From Siphonodentalium dalli (taxonomy: Eukaryota > Mollusca > Scaphopoda > Gadilida > Siphonodentaliidae): a DNA stretch of 64,000 nucleotides. Positions within the stretch are counted from its first letter, which is position 1. Each line of letters starts with the position of its first letter. Positions 23,138 to 37,907 of the stretch are shown here, piece after piece. Made by a program: the position numbers and the translations under genes. The stretch lies in contig CP136064.1 in the NCBI GenBank assembly GCA_032622095.1, forward strand, positions 182,882,209-182,946,208, given 5' to 3'. Under the pieces are notes generated by a model. The model had not been told where the DNA came from and did no database searches. It saw only the letters and a list, made by a program, of their open reading frames with translations.

Positions 23138-23143
23138 TTTATT
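23138..23143 (-). terminator. Poly(A) signal AATAAA, copy 3
   Basis: Same context as copy 2. The 6-bp type A insertion lies in the nearby downstream flank. Confidence 0.45.
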
Positions 23144-23592
23144 AAATTTACAATACAGTTGATGACATGATTGTGGTAGATAAAAAGAAACATTTATGCA
23201 AACGACCATCGTAGGGTGTCATTGCAGGGTATCATGGAGACACATTAGTTAAACACATAGAGCAACGTGTATAGATACCTGAACATTAGAACATGAGCAT
23301 ACATGTACATAACAAATTCCGTTGCCCGGTATCTTCGACTAAATATACGTGGAAAACTATACACGTGTATTGGTAATGATGTTGGAGCGTTGATTAACTA
23401 AGAAGAGAAATATATTAGAATTGTCTGAACAGGGACCACCAACGGAAACAGTGAAACAGTCCTGTGCTACTTCTCAGGCGATGCTCCGTCTATCCCGGTG
23501 AATATCATCGTGTGAAGACCTTGCATGTCTGTTCGATGATTTTTGTCATGACATCTCATCGTGAATAGCACTGTTTAGAAGTTATTGGTGAT

Positions 23593-25651
23593 TCAGCACA
23601 GACCGCACGTTTCCCTGCATCTCATTTGGATCCTGACGACTCGATCGCAGAGTCTCCTCAGTTGGTTGCATCTGGCGGCAGAATACGAATCTTCACAGGG
23701 AACTGAAACAATTATAGGCGTATAGTAACAATTATAACCACGTTGTATTTAAGTTCTTTGTACATGGTTAAAGACACGGTTGGCCTTGGCGGTGGGTATC
23801 CTGTGAAAATATCTCCACCCGTCAAAAAACCGCCACAAACAGAAAGAACATAAAAATGTAGATAGACTTTGTCCGTATACAAATAAGAAATATCGCATAA
23901 ACAGTATGTTATGGTCATATGTTTGACCATTGTTATGTAAACAAAAGCATAACAAGTTACTTTTATGGTGTTTGTTTATATTATGATGGTAAACATAAAG
24001 AGCGTTCTTTGTTGGTGAATACCTGATATGGAACTAATAAAGAGCGTTTATTCCATTTGTGTGTGATTAGCCAGTAGCATTGTGCTGTCTTCTGTAACAC
24101 AATCAGGCTCTTGCTTAGGTAAAATATAGTAGGTCTTTATGATAACATGCTGTTTACGCGATGGTCATGGTGTATATGAACGAAACTGTATGCGTTTTAA
24201 TGTTTTTCTGTTTACGGTGTTTGGAACAAATATGAATATTTTCGACAATTAAGGCCTCACGTGCCTTTAAAATAGAAATCAAAAAGATGTTGTATCTCTT
24301 CACTGAACTTTCTTCATAAACTTGGGGCTATAAACTATTATTCGTTGGTAAGCGAGAACAGGTAAGGGGAGCCTCTGTCACTGGGAAATAATTTGTTCTA
24401 TGAATCAGCACAGGAAATGTGGCTATCTTACTTTACATCAATTTTGTTTGAAAATATCTTTTAAAAACACTTTAAGTGAAATGCATGCAATTCCAGAATG
24501 GTGTTTTTGTGTCTTATTTGTAATGTGGTTGAAACGTGCATTGAAAAGAAGTTCGATCTAATTTTTTGTTTGTTGTTGCCAGTGCTGTCGATAAGATATA
24601 GCGCATCTTTAAGTAGAAGGCGTCATGTGACTTGTCCTTGAACTTTACGAAAAATACCTCCTACTTAAAGCAGCGGCTCGTAATGTTCAGGGTTCAGAAC
24701 TGAGATGAAACCAAATGATTAATTGCTCCTGTCAGTGCACGATCGGATCACCAACGACCGAGAGAAACACAGCTTGATATATTATTGCTTATAGATACTA
24801 CATGTCGCATAAAAGAACTCACTTATGTCGTATATAATTTATCGTTTCAGAAGAAAACATGGGTCCAGTGTTTGTTCTGCTCGGAACATTCAAGAGCATT
24901 CAGTTTCATTATGTTCCTGATATGGCAACAATACATAGGGTTTATATCACGTATTGTGGAGAGAGCTCACGAATTGATATGGCTTCGACAAGACACCTGC
25001 ATTCTAAACCATAACCCACAAAGTCACATAAGCTATGGGCACACTTAGCATAGTCTCGAGTTTTGTACCGCGTTGATCAGCAAAGCTGACGGGCAAACTT
25101 GTTCAACTGATCAGTTGCTAATTGTTCACAGACATTCGTTGAGTCAAATGACTTTCAGACTTTCAAGTACGCTTTTGTCAGCACCTATTCCCTGATTAAA
25201 CATGATTAAATTATGAACTTACGTGGTTCCGCTGTCGTTGTTGTTGGGATCTCAGCGTCGACGCCGAACATAGCTGATCCACTCTGCACGTTCTGTGTTC
25301 TCCCTTGTACATTAAATGTTCGGCTAACCATTTGGATAGTTTGATTCTCTGCGCTTCGCTCATGGGAGTCATGGCTCCCTCATTCGTGTCCGGCCCATGG
25401 ATGAGATCCGCGAATTGTATCTGAGTCCTTCTCTTAGCTGTTTCCATTGGTTCATCGTCTCTCTCGGTCGGTACGCCGCCGCCCGTTGTGGTGTCTGATG
25501 TGTGTTTTTCGTTTGAATTTTCTCTGCGGGATAGTCGTGCATACAGTTGATCCATTTCGTCGGTCGTAACGTAGCTTTGTTCCCCAAATACATCAAGCAT
25601 TATTATTGAGAAGATCACCGAAATGAACGCAACTTTTGTATACATCTGCAT
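23593..25651 (-). pseudogene. ShKT gene copy 3, 13-bp frameshift
   Basis: Exon 2 is 25223-25651 and the ShKT exon is 23593-23702 (complement). A 13-bp deletion (after 25306, between ctccctt and gtacatt) removes the codons just after Met114-Tyr115. Exon 2 then ends in phase 0, so the ShKT exon is read in a wrong frame and stops at 23658-23660 after 14 codons. The predicted product (about 157 residues) keeps the signal peptide and lacks the ShKT domain. The stop is in the last exon, so the mRNA need not be degraded. The ShKT exon itself is undamaged. Confidence 0.8.
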
Positions 25652-26292
25652 CACAATTATTTCTCTGAAAAATAAAATTTCGAAATGAGTATACTACATG
25701 TATCACCAAATCGTGTGGTATTTCAGTGTTAGTCTTTCAAGAGTATTTAAAGGGTACATATGCCCAAGTATGGCGTGTGCACACATAATTGTTGTGACCC
25801 CGGGACGTGACAGATGCAAAAAAACAAACTATGTTCAATTTGCTAGCTATGGTCAACTTTCTGGCGGATAACATAGCCATACGCAGGCAGATGAATGAAA
25901 TATTTATATAACCACTTCGTATAATTTTTTGAAACGACAGGACAAAGCGACAGAGGTTTATCGGGTCTTTTTTTAACTGTACGCACAGTCACGAGAGAGC
26001 GCTCTTTATTTCAAGATTAAAGTGGGTGATGTCCCTTTAAAATTCCGAACAAATTTTACAGGATGAGAACACTCTTACATGTATTTGTCGATCTAGCATA
26101 TCCTTCATTTAAAAAATAACAACTTTTTGGCTGCTCATGAAAGATGTTCTATTCAGACCGCTCTATGCGGAATGTCTTTTAATTGCTGATAAATATCATC
26201 GCATCTGAAACGAATTGTACATTCAAATACAGGCAAAATTTGCCAGTGTATGAACGTATTCCTGAAGCGTATTTGGTAGAGCATTGACTTAC

Positions 26293-26371
26293 CTTTAGTA
26301 CCGCGAGGTATGTTCGCCTGCTGTAAGTATGAATTGTTTGATTTGTTCTTCCAATGTGCACCTTATTTATA
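26293..26371 (-). promoter_or_regulatory. TATA promoter and exon 1, copy 3
   Basis: TATAAATA at 26364-26371 and donor after 26293. Unchanged although the downstream gene is frameshifted, so transcription may persist. Confidence 0.55.
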
Positions 26372-26988
26372 GTGTCCTGTTCCGGATAATCTGGCATGTC
26401 CGACGCTAATATGACACCACAAAGACAGTACTTTATTTTGGCAGTTATCTTGGATTGGGATAGGCTGAAATCATTCGGATAATCCCGGAGAATAAGACAT
26501 CATAAAAGGAAATTAGCATTATTGGTCCGTATTGTGTGGATCATCGGATTAGGATAGGCCGAACTCATTCGGATAACCATGGCGAATCACTGTATAGTCA
26601 TGAAAATTTACCCAAAAATCCTGCTATTACAAGAATAGGAGAGATCGACACACGAACAAGCCGATTATAGTTTGAATATTATTGCGAATTTAAACAATGA
26701 GTAATATGCCACGTGTATTGTCGATAATAACCTTACGCTGTGTATCGAATGATTCGGTGATTACTTTCACGACGGGGATGACATGGGGTATAATCTGATG
26801 GACTTCGGGTACGTTAAATTTTGCAGGCAATTCGACGTAGAGTGCTCTGAAAACATGAACATCTTACATACTGTATATGCCTCCCCGTTTACTTTTGGTT
26901 GTTATATAAGTGACATTTGTCCGAAATGAGCCTATCTGGCAAGATCTAGTGTAATAATTCCTGGAATTTCATTGCTATAATAAGCGAT

Positions 26989-26994
<6 letters not shown>

Positions 26995-27020
<26 letters not shown>
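26995..27020. repeat. (TA)n microsatellite, unit 3
   Basis: 26 bp. Confidence 0.97.
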
Positions 27021-27679
27021 CCCAAATGTTTTTGCAACAGATAGCCATTTTTGAATAAATTCATGAGAATTGTCCATGAAGTTTTTCCAGCCGTGTGAAC
27101 GTAGTCTTATATATGGCAAAGAAAATTGGTCAGACAAATACGCGTATACCGACTACAGTCAAGATTAATGTATATAGTTGTTTTAGTTTAACATGTTAAA
27201 GATGCCCACACGGATTGGACAACGAATGAAGATAAGATACAAGCTATTATATTTTATGTCAGACTTGTGTCTTATACACACTCTCACCAGCGCGTAATGT
27301 GTGCATGGATACACAACGAAACATGCGTCTAACTTCAACCGCCATCTGAAGTGGCACCAACCACCGGACCATGAATCTGGTGTTACGCAAATTCTCCTGT
27401 AAACGGTAATCAGTTTTCTGCCCAACAGAATTGACGGGTAGTATTTGTTCACAGTAACAGATCGTTGCTCGTGATCAACGAGAAACTCTTTTACTTATTA
27501 TGCCAAGTATTGCATTCGTTAATCGCGATTATAAACATCCATGCTTATTATATACTAAATGTTGATAAACCACTCGCAGTGTCGTATCGTGCACCAGGTG
27601 TGTTGTCAATCATTTTATACACAATTGAGTGGTTCCAATATAATATTTATCTCATCGCATAATAATCTTTGAGGGGTTT

Positions 27680-27855
27680 ACACGCCTGAGCTGTGTCATG
27701 ATGTGGAATGTTTAGACAGACTTACACAGTAAACTACCCTATTGTTAAGCTAGTGTACACCCTGAAGGAATCTGCTCTCTGGAGACAATTAATTAAGCAG
27801 TTTTCTGCGTAAGTTCGTCTAAACTGTCCACCTCCTGACATAGCCCAGTCGTGGA
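27680..27855. repeat. Second fold-back element, unit 3
   Basis: Same as unit 2. Confidence 0.75.
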
Positions 27856-30050
27856 AACCTCTTAATTCTATTTCAGATAGAGAGGATGTGTTACGTTCAA
27901 GAATTCCACACGATTCGAGAACTTTTATGTGTCACAGTAGATATATATGTAAACTAATATGGTTTATTTATTATGCAACATTATGTGCTGTCCGCCACAC
28001 GCAATATGGCACACAGAAGACGAACCAGTAAGAACTTTGTGGCTCATTGTTTGATGCATAGTAAATATAATTCTGAATATGCCCACGTCCTGTATCATAC
28101 GAATCTAACAATGGTCTAGTCACTGCTCATCAAACATCATCCCTCATGAGGGTTTGCAAAAACATTATAATAATAATACGCTTTATCAGAGCCAGTATCA
28201 CAAAATAGGAGGGGTGGAATTCGTCATGTGTAGGCATTATCATTACATGTAAATATAAACGATAAACGTTTTCGCAAAAAAATATATGAGAAAAAAACAT
28301 TGATAACGCGTCTACTTCACAATTTGCTCACCCCAGTTAAATAGCCAAGGGTGTGCCCTTTCCAGAGATGCACATCGCGTCCTCGTACATTATGCCATCG
28401 CATAGTTATCGCGTTTTTGAAGAAAGCACCCGCATCTCAGTGGGATTTACCCTTCGCTCCAGATAAATCTCGCACCAATCTGCCCTGAAAGGCGGACAGC
28501 TTTCACGAGTTCCTATCGCGTGAAAGAAATTAGCGTGCAACCAGGCATAGCCGGTAATTCTCGTCAACATCGGAACGCGGGCTTTTTTTAAACATGCTGC
28601 TCGCCGTTGATGGCAGCGTGAGACATACGATTTGGAGTCCATCCGACCATGGGTTGACTTCGCGGGCCAGGAAGGTTTCGCACCTCACCCGGACTTGATG
28701 TCATTCAAGTTGATGGGGTGGGGTGGGGTGGGCTTCAATGACCTTGACCCTAAGATTTCCTTGACCTCTGATACTCGACATCATGGCGATTTCAAGGGCT
28801 AATTTTGCGAGTTATATATAGCGATGTACGCGCTTATGACAATATGCAGAGCACAATATGGCTGTCCCTGTTAAAACTGCAGGTCACAGGGAGGCCTCTA
28901 CATACCTATATTCCTGGGCCTGTAGCCGACGTGGGACCATGATCTCAATGTGACCTTGACCTCTAGAAACTAACATCGGGGACGAGTGAAATTGCGCGTA
29001 AAACACCGTATATGCTGGGCTATGGCGATTTGGACAAGCGCATTTTATAATCATATTACGCTCAACGGTGATTTATCGAAAAAAAAAAAAAAATGTCCGT
29101 ATCGCCCAGAATAGTTAGCGTACACGTTATAGCGCGCGTGCGACCGATTTAATTGCGTGTAACAATGCGCTACCGCAACATTTCAAAATGCTCGCGAATC
29201 AGTAGAGTTATCATTTACTGTTATCATTACTGCTATAATAACAAATTTAGTTTATGTTGAAAATCGACACAATTATTGTGGAAATAAACTGAAGAATACG
29301 GGAACTATTGGGCTCTATTCTGCAGATGTATGATTTGTGAAGTTCGCCCGTTCACACATATAAAAAAAAAATATATAAAACACGGTATGTATCCAAATCC
29401 AATTCTTTGTTCCTTATGGGTACATCATTTAAAATGCTGATTTTTTTGTTTGTTTGTTAGTTTAAACATATTTTATTGTATCATTTATGTACAAATGGGA
29501 TTGGGGCACAAGTTATACAACTTAGATAGCCCCTCTCCCCATATAATTACACACGTTATTATAACAACAATGTAGATCGAGTGAGACCTCCTATGTGTAA
29601 TTCCCTCTACCCAATTATGTCCTAATACATAATCTATCAAGTGGACGCGTCATATATTTACATAGCCCGTCTGTGTTAAACTAAATCCTGTCCAGGGTGA
29701 TAGGTCAACTGTCAATTTGGTCACTCGTTTGATACCCCAATAACACACAGACCGTAACACGGACACGACTTCACAGATTGTTGGCCTAATCTGACATAAT
29801 CACTTAAAGTGATCAGCAGAATAATTGGGCGTACTTTTCAAAGTGCAGCCGAATTGCTTCTGAAACCAGTTATTTATATCTATCACGTTAGATATCATTG
29901 TTAAGTGCTTTGAACTCTTAAATTTCACTGTCGTTGTGTGCTGCGTGGGCTAGTCTCAAATTATCGGCAGATTTTTTGAAAATAAATAATAATACACACA
30001 CGCAGCTCTGTATGGGAACAAATAATCAAAATGTTATATAAATATAAATA

Positions 30051-30191
30051 TAAGAAATGAATTAATGGGTGTGCATTATTGGGCGATACGGCGCAGTGGT
30101 CGTTGGGGGCACAGTTCGCGGTTCACATGTGCCCCAAATGACAACAGCGCCGTATCCCACAATAACACACACCCACTACATTCATTTCTTA
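30051..30191. repeat. Fold-back element, unit 4
   Basis: Identical by eye to the unit 3 copy. Confidence 0.8.
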
Positions 30192-30848
30192 GATAACCCT
30201 GATGGCAATTTCTTATCGATAGCCATTCAACCAGACGTTATTCATTCGGGTATTTTTTCAGGTTGATCATATAGAAGCTTCGTCTGTGCCAGTTGTTTTG
30301 GTGTGAAATGAACATAGGACGACACAGTTGGTAAACAGGTTAACATTATGTCACTCGTTTATCATGCCGTCAGGTACAACTTGTGCGACAACGTTAACCA
30401 GTTCACACACTTGAACATTCTATCTATTTATCGGGGTAACTTTAGCATTCTTAATATGTTTTTGTGGCGTGACAGGTCATTCTCTCACAACGTCTTGGGC
30501 TATTCTTGTCGAATGATGCTGATTTGAAAACTTTGGAGATTAAACACTCTTAAATTATTCTTCTAAGTTTGTCTTTGAACTTTGGAGACATTTGCAAAGG
30601 ACAAGACTATCCGCATTATTTGACATTTTGAAATTTCCCCAAAAGACAATCCATTTTGAGAATGCCTGACACGATTTCACCATCTATCAACATTTCCGTT
30701 CTGAATATAGCCCTCATCTCCTGACTCGGAAGTGAGCTGCGTAGTATATAACATAGGAGACACAAGGATCCAACAGCACAGTGTGGAACAATGGGTCATT
30801 GACAAAGTGGTCATGAATTGAAAGTCAGAGTTAGATATGTACAATGCA

Positions 30849-30854
30849 TTTATT
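30849..30854 (-). terminator. Poly(A) signal AATAAA, copy 4
   Basis: Hexamer and flanks unchanged. Confidence 0.45.
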
Positions 30855-31303
30855 AAATTTACAATACAGTTGATGACATGATTGTGGTAGATAAAAAGAA
30901 ACATTTATGCAAACGACCATCGTAGGGTGTCATTGCAGGGTATCATGGAGACACATTAGTTAAACACATAGAGCAACGTGTATAGATACCTGAACATTAG
31001 AACATGAGCATACATGTACATAACAAATTCCGTTGCCCGGTATCTTCGACTAAATATACGTGGAAAACTATACACGTGTATTGGTAATGATGTTGGAGCG
31101 TTGATTAACTAAGAAGAGAAATATATTAGAATTGTCTGAACAGGGACCACCAACGGAAACAGTGAAACAGTCCTGTGCTACTTCTCAGGCGATGCTCCGT
31201 CTATCCCGGTGAATATCATCGTGTGAAGACCTTGCATGTCTGTTCGATGATTTTTGTCATGACATCTCATCGTGAATAGCACTGTTTAGAAGTTATTGGT
31301 GAT

Positions 31304-33366
31304 TCAGCACAGACCGCACGTTTCCCTGCATCTCATTTGGATCCTGACGACTCGATCGCAGAGTCTCCTCAGTTGGTTGCATCTGGCGGCAGAATACGAA
31401 TCTTCACAGGGAACTGAAACAATTATAGGCGTATAGTAACAATTATAACCACGTTGTATTTAAGTTCTTTGTACATGGTTAAAGACACGGTTGGCCTTGG
31501 CGGTGGGTATCCTGTGAAAATATCTCCACCCGTCAAAAAACCGCCACAAACAGAAAGAACATAAAAATGTAGATAGACTTTGTCCGTATACAAATAAGAA
31601 ATATCGCATAAACAGTATGTTATGGTCATATGTTTGACCATTGTTATGTAAACAAAAGCATAACAAGTTACTTTTATGGTGTTTGTTTATATTATGATGG
31701 TAAACATAAAGAGCGTTCTTTATTGGTGAATACCTGATATGGAACTAATAAAGAGCGTTTATTCCATTTGTGTGTGATTAGCCAGTAGCATTGTGCTGTC
31801 TTCTGTAACACAATCAGGCTCTTGCTTAGGTAAAATATAGTAGGTCTTTATGATAACATGCTGTTTACGCGATGGTCATGGTGTATATGAACGAAACTGT
31901 ATGCGTTTTAATGTTTTTCTGTTTACGGTGTTTGGAACAAATATGAATATTTTCGACAATTAAGGCCTCACGTGCCTTTAAAATAGAAATCAAAAAGATG
32001 TTGTATCTCTTCACTGAACTTTCTTCATAAACTTGGGGCTATAAACTATTATTCGTTGGTAAGCGAGAACAGGTAAGGGGAGCCTCTGTCACTGGGAAAT
32101 AATTTGTTCTATGAATCAGCACAGGAAATGTGGCTATCTTACTTTACATCAATTTTGTTTGAAAATATCTTTTAAAAACACTTTAAGTGAAATGCATGCA
32201 ATTCCAGAATGGTGTTTTTGTGTCTTATTTGTAATGTGGTTGAAACGTGCATTGAAAAGAAGTTCGATCTAATTTTTTGTTTGTTGTTGCCAGTGCTGTC
32301 GATAAGATATAGCGCATCTTTAAGTAGAAGGCGTCATGTGACTTGTCCTTGAACTTTACGAAAAATACCTCCTACTTAAAGCAGCGGCTCGTAATGTTCA
32401 GGGTTCAGAACTGAGATGAAACCAAATGATTAATTGCTCCTGTCAGTGCACGATCGGATCACCAACGACCGAGAGAAACACAGCTTGATATATTATTGCT
32501 TATAGATACTACATGTCGCATAAAAGAACTCACTTATGTCGTATATAATTTATCGTTTCAGAAGAAAACATGGGTCCAGTGTTTGTTCTGCTCGGAACAT
32601 TCAAGAGCATTCAGTTTCATTATGTTCCTGATATGGCAACAATACATAGGGTTTATATCACGTATTGTGGAGAGAGCTCACGAATTGATATGGCTTCGAC
32701 AAGACACCTGCATTCTAAACCATAACCCACAAAGTCACATAAGCTATGGGCACACTTAGCATAGTCTCGAGTTTTGTACCGCGTTGATCAGCAAAGCTGA
32801 CTGACGGGCAAACTTGTTCAACTGATCAGTTGCTAATTGTTCACAGACATTCGTTGAGTCAAATGACTTTCAGACTTTCAAGTACGCTTTTGTCAGCACC
32901 TATTCCCTGATTAAACATGATTAAATTATGAACTTACGTGGTTCCGCTGTCGTTGTTGTTGGGATCTCAGCGTCGACGCCGAACATAGCTGATCCACTCT
33001 GCACGTTCTGTGTTCTCCCTTGTACATTAAATGTTCGGCTAACCATTTGGATAGTTTGATTCTCTGCGCTTCGCTCATGGGAGTCATGGCTCCCTCATTC
33101 GTGTCCGGCCCATGGATGAGATCCGCGAATTGTATCTGAGTCCTTCTCTTAGCTGTTTCCATTGGTTCATCGTCTCTCTCGGTCGGTACGCCGCCGCCCG
33201 TTGTGGTGTCTGATGTGTGTTTTTCGTTTGAATTTTCTCTGCGGGATAGTCGTGCATACAGTTGATCCATTTCGTCGGTCGTAACGTAGCTTTGTTCCCC
33301 AAATACATCAAGCATTATTATTGAGAAGATCACCGAAATGAACGCAACTTTTGTATACATCTGCAT
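31304..33366 (-). pseudogene. ShKT gene copy 4, 13-bp frameshift
   Basis: Exon 2 is 32938-33366 and the ShKT exon is 31304-31413 (complement). It has the same 13-bp deletion as copies 3 and 6, at about 33022, and therefore the same out-of-frame reading of an otherwise intact ShKT exon. Promoter, splice sites and poly(A) signal are all retained. Confidence 0.8.
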
Positions 33367-34007
33367 CACAATTATTTCTCTGAAAAATAAAATTTCGAAA
33401 TGAGTATACTACATGTATCACCAAATCGTGTGGTATTTCAGTGTTAGTCTTTCAAGAGTATTTAAAGGGTACATATGCCCAAGTATGGCGTGTGCACACA
33501 TAATTGTTGTGACCCCGGGACGTGACAGATGCAAAAAAACAAACTATGTTCAATTTGCTAGCTATGGTCAACTTTCTGGCGGATAACATAGCCATACGCA
33601 GGCAGATGAATGAAATATTTATATAACCACTTCGTATAATTTTTTGAAACGACAGGACAAAGCGACAGAGGTTTATCGGGTCTTTTTTTAACTGTACGCA
33701 CAGTCACGAGAGAGCGCTCTTTATTTCAAGATTAAAGTGGGTGATGTCCCTTTAAAATTCCGAACAAATTTTACAGGATGAGAACACTCTTACATGTATT
33801 TGTCGATCTAGCATATCCTTCATTTAAAAAATAACAACTTTTTGGCTGCTCATGAAAGATGTTCTATTCAGACCGCTCTATGCGGAATGTCTTTTAATTG
33901 CTGATAAATATCATCGCATCTGAAACGAATTGTACATTCAAATACAGGCAAAATTTGCCAGTGTATGAACGTATTCCTGAAGCGTATTTGGTAGAGCATT
34001 GACTTAC

Positions 34008-34086
34008 CTTTAGTACCGCGAGGTATGTTCGCCTGCTGTAAGTATGAATTGTTTGATTTGTTCTTCCAATGTGCACCTTATTTATA
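34008..34086 (-). promoter_or_regulatory. TATA promoter and exon 1, copy 4
   Basis: TATAAATA at 34079-34086 and donor after 34008; same sequence as copy 2. Confidence 0.55.
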
Positions 34087-34703
34087 GTGTCCTGTTCCGG
34101 ATAATCTGGCATGTCCGACGCTAATATGACACCACAAAGACAGTACTTTATTTTGGCAGTTATCTTGGATTGGGATAGGCTGAAATCATTCGGATAATCC
34201 CGGAGAATAAGACATCATAAAAGGAAATTAGCATTATTGGTCCGTATTGTGTGGATCATCGGATTAGGATAGGCCGAACTCATTCGGATAACCATGGCGA
34301 ATCACTGTATAGTCATGAAAATTTACCCAAAAATCCTGCTATTACAAGAATAGGAGAGATCGACACACGAACAAGCCGATTATAGTTTGAATATTATTGC
34401 GAATTTAAACAATGAGTAATATGCCACGTGTATTGTCGATAATAACCTTACGCTGTGTATCGAATGATTCGGTGATTACTTTCACGACGGGGATGACATG
34501 GGGTATAATCTGATGGACTTCGGGTACGTTAAATTTTGCAGGCAATTCGACGTAGAGTGCTCTGAAAACATGAACATCTTACATACTGTATATGCCTCCC
34601 CGTTTACTTTTGGTTGTTATATAAGTGACATTTGTCCGAAATGAGCCTATCTGGCAAGATCTAGTGTAATAATTCCTGGAATTTCATTGCTATAATAAGC
34701 GAT

Positions 34704-34709
<6 letters not shown>

Positions 34710-34735
<26 letters not shown>
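34710..34735. repeat. (TA)n microsatellite, unit 4
   Basis: 26 bp. Confidence 0.97.
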
Positions 34736-35394
34736 CCCAAATGTTTTTGCAACAGATAGCCATTTTTGAATAAATTCATGAGAATTGTCCATGAAGTTTT
34801 TCCAGCCGTGTGAACGTAGTCTTATATATGGCAAAGAAAATTGGTCAGACAAATACGCGTATACCGACTACAGTCAAGATTAATGTATATAGTTGTTTTA
34901 GTTTAACATGTTAAAGATGCCCACACGGATTGGACAACGAATGAAGATAAGATACAAGCTATTATATTTTATGTCAGACTTGTGTCTTATACACACTCTC
35001 ACCAGCGCGTAATGTGTGCATGGATACACAACGAAACATGCGTCTAACTTCAACCGCCATCTGAAGTGGCACCAACCACCGGACCATGAATCTGGTGTTA
35101 CGCAAATTCTCCTGTAAACGGTAATCAGTTTTCTGCCCAACAGAATTGACGGGTAGTATTTGTTCACAGTAACAGATCGTTGCTCGTGATCAACGAGAAA
35201 CTCTTTTACTTATTATGCCAAGTATTGCATTCGTTAATCGCGATTATAAACATCCATGCTTATTATATACTAAATGTTGATAAACCACTCGCAGTGTCGT
35301 ATCGTGCACCAGGTGTGTTGTCAATCATTTTATACACAATTGAGTGGTTCCAATATAATATTTATCTCATCGCATAATAATCTTTGAGGGGTTT

Positions 35395-35570
35395 ACACGC
35401 CTGAGCTGTGTCATGATGTGGAATGTTTAGACAGACTTACACAGTAAACTACCCTATTGTTAAGCTAGTGTACACCCTGAAGGAATCTGCTCTCTGGAGA
35501 CAATTAATTAAGCAGTTTTCTGCGTAAGTTCGTCTAAACTGTCCACCTCCTGACATAGCCCAGTCGTGGA
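35395..35570. repeat. Second fold-back element, unit 4
   Basis: Same as unit 2. Confidence 0.75.
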
Positions 35571-37766
35571 AACCTCTTAATTCTATTTCAGATAGAGAGG
35601 ATGTGTTACGTTCAAGAATTCCACACGATTCGAGAACTTTTATGTGTCACAGTAGATATATATGTAAACTAATATGGTTTATTTATTATGCAACATTATG
35701 TGCTGTCCGCCACACGCAATATGGCACACAGAAGACGAACCAGTAAGAACTTTGTGGCTCATTGTTTGATGCATAGTAAATATAATTCTGAATATGCCCA
35801 CGTCATGTATCATACGAATCTAACAATGGTCTAGTCACTGCTCATCAAACATCATCCCTCATGAGGGTTTGCAAAAACATTATAATAATAATACGCTTTA
35901 TCAGAGCCAGTATCACAAAATAGGAGGGGTGGAATTCGTCATGTGTAGGCATTATCATTACATGTAAATATAAACGATAAACGTTTTCGCAAAAAAATAT
36001 ATGAGAAAAAAACATTGATAACGCGTCTACTTCACAATTTGCTCACCCCAGTTAAATAGCCAAGGGTGTGCCCTTTCCAGAGATGCACATCGCGTCCTCG
36101 TACATTATGCCATCGCATAGTTATCGCGTTTTTGAAGAAAGCACCCGCATCTCAGTGGGATTTACCCTTCGCTCCAGATAAATCTCGCACCAATCTGCCC
36201 TGAAAGGCGGACAGCTTTCACGAGTTCCTATCGCGTGAAAGAAATTAGCGTGCAACCAGGCATAGCCGGTAATTCTCGTCAACATCGGAACGCGGGCTTT
36301 TTTTAAACATGCTGCTCGCCGTTGATGGCAGCGTGAGACATACGATTTGGAGTCCATCCGACCATGGGTTGACTTCGCGGGCCAGGAAGGTTTCGCACCT
36401 CACCCGGACTTGATGTCATTCAAGTTGATGGGGTGGGGTGGGGTGGGCTTCAATGACCTTGACCCTAAGATTTCCTTGACCTCTGATACTCGACATCATG
36501 GCGATTTCAAGGGCTAATTTTGCGAGTTATATATAGCGATGTACGCGCTTATGACAATATGCAGAGCACAATATGGCTGTCCCTGTTAAAACTGCAGGTC
36601 ACAGGGAGGCCTCTACATACCTATATTCCTGGGCCTGTAGCCGACGTGGGACCATGATCTCAATGTGACCTTGACCTCTAGAAACTAACATCGGGGACGA
36701 GTGAAATTGCGCGTAAAACACCGTATATGCTGGGCTATGGCGATTTGGACAAGCGCATTTTATAATCATATTACGCTCAACGGTGATTTATCGAAAAAAA
36801 AAAAAAAAATGTCCGTATCGCCCAGAATAGTTAGCGTACACGTTATAGCGCGCGTGCGACCGATTTAATTGCGTGTAACAATGCGCTACCGCAACATTTC
36901 AAAATGCTCGCGAATCAGTAGAGTTATCATTTACTGTTATCATTACTGCTATAATAACAAATTTAGTTTATGTTGAAAATCGACACAATTATTGTGGAAA
37001 TAAACTGAAGAATACGGGAACTATTGGGCTCTATTCTGCAGATGTATGATTTGTGAAGTTCGCCCGTTCACACATATAAAAAAAAAATATATAAAACACG
37101 GTATGTATCCAAATCCAATTCTTTGTTCCTTATGGGTACATCATTTAAAATGCTGATTTTTTTGTTTGTTTGTTAGTTTAAACATATTTTATTGTATCAT
37201 TTATGTACAAATGGGATTGGGGCACAAGTTATACAACTTAGATAGCCCCTCTCCCCATATAATTACACACGTTATTATAACAACAATGTAGATCGAGTGA
37301 GACCTCCTATGTGTAATTCCCTCTACCCAATTATGTCCTAATACATAATCTATCAAGTGGACGCGTCATATATTTACATAGCCCGTCTGTGTTAAACTAA
37401 ATCCTGTCCAGGGTGATAGGTCAACTGTCAATTTGGTCACTCGTTTGATACCCCAATAACACACAGACCGTAACACGGACACGACTTCACAGATTGTTGG
37501 CCTAATCTGACATAATCACTTAAAGTGATCAGCAGAATAATTGGGCGTACTTTTCAAAGTGCAGCCGAATTGCTTCTGAAACCAGTTATTTATATCTATC
37601 ACGTTAGATATCATTGTTAAGTGCTTTGAACTCTTAAATTTCACTGTCGTTGTGTGCTGCGTGGGCTAGTCTCAAATTATCGGCAGATTTTTTGAAAATA
37701 AATAATAATACACACACGCAGCTCTGTATGGGAACAAATAATCAAAATGTTATATAAATATAAATA

Positions 37767-37907
37767 TAAGAAATGAATTAATGGGTGTGCATTATTGGGC
37801 GATACGGCGCAGTGGTCGTTGGGGGCACAGTTCGCGGTTCACATGTGCCCCAAATGACAACAGCGCCGTATCCCACAATAACACACACCCACTACATTCA
37901 TTTCTTA
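37767..37907. repeat. Fold-back element, unit 5
   Basis: Identical by eye to the unit 3 copy. Confidence 0.8.

Larger units (their letters stand above)
22062..29772. repeat. Array unit 3 (type A)
   Basis: Carries the type A marker set: a 6-bp insertion at about 23014 (ctcgga), ttttatggtg at 23961, aaaagaagttcg at 24544, and the 13-bp deletion in exon 2. It keeps tttgttggtg at 24009, where units 4 and 6 have tttattggtg. Confidence 0.95.
29773..37488. repeat. Array unit 4 (type A)
   Basis: All type A markers plus tttattggtg at 31719, shared only with unit 6. It has a private 4-bp duplication (ctga) near 32800. From this unit to unit 7 the spacer reads cacgtcatg instead of cacgtcctg (35801). 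Confidence 0.95.

Noticed and set aside
23712-23955. Two overlapping minus-strand ORFs in intron 2, with a short plus-strand ORF opposite in unit 2
   Set aside because: They depend on a poly(A/T) run that differs in length between units and have no domain.
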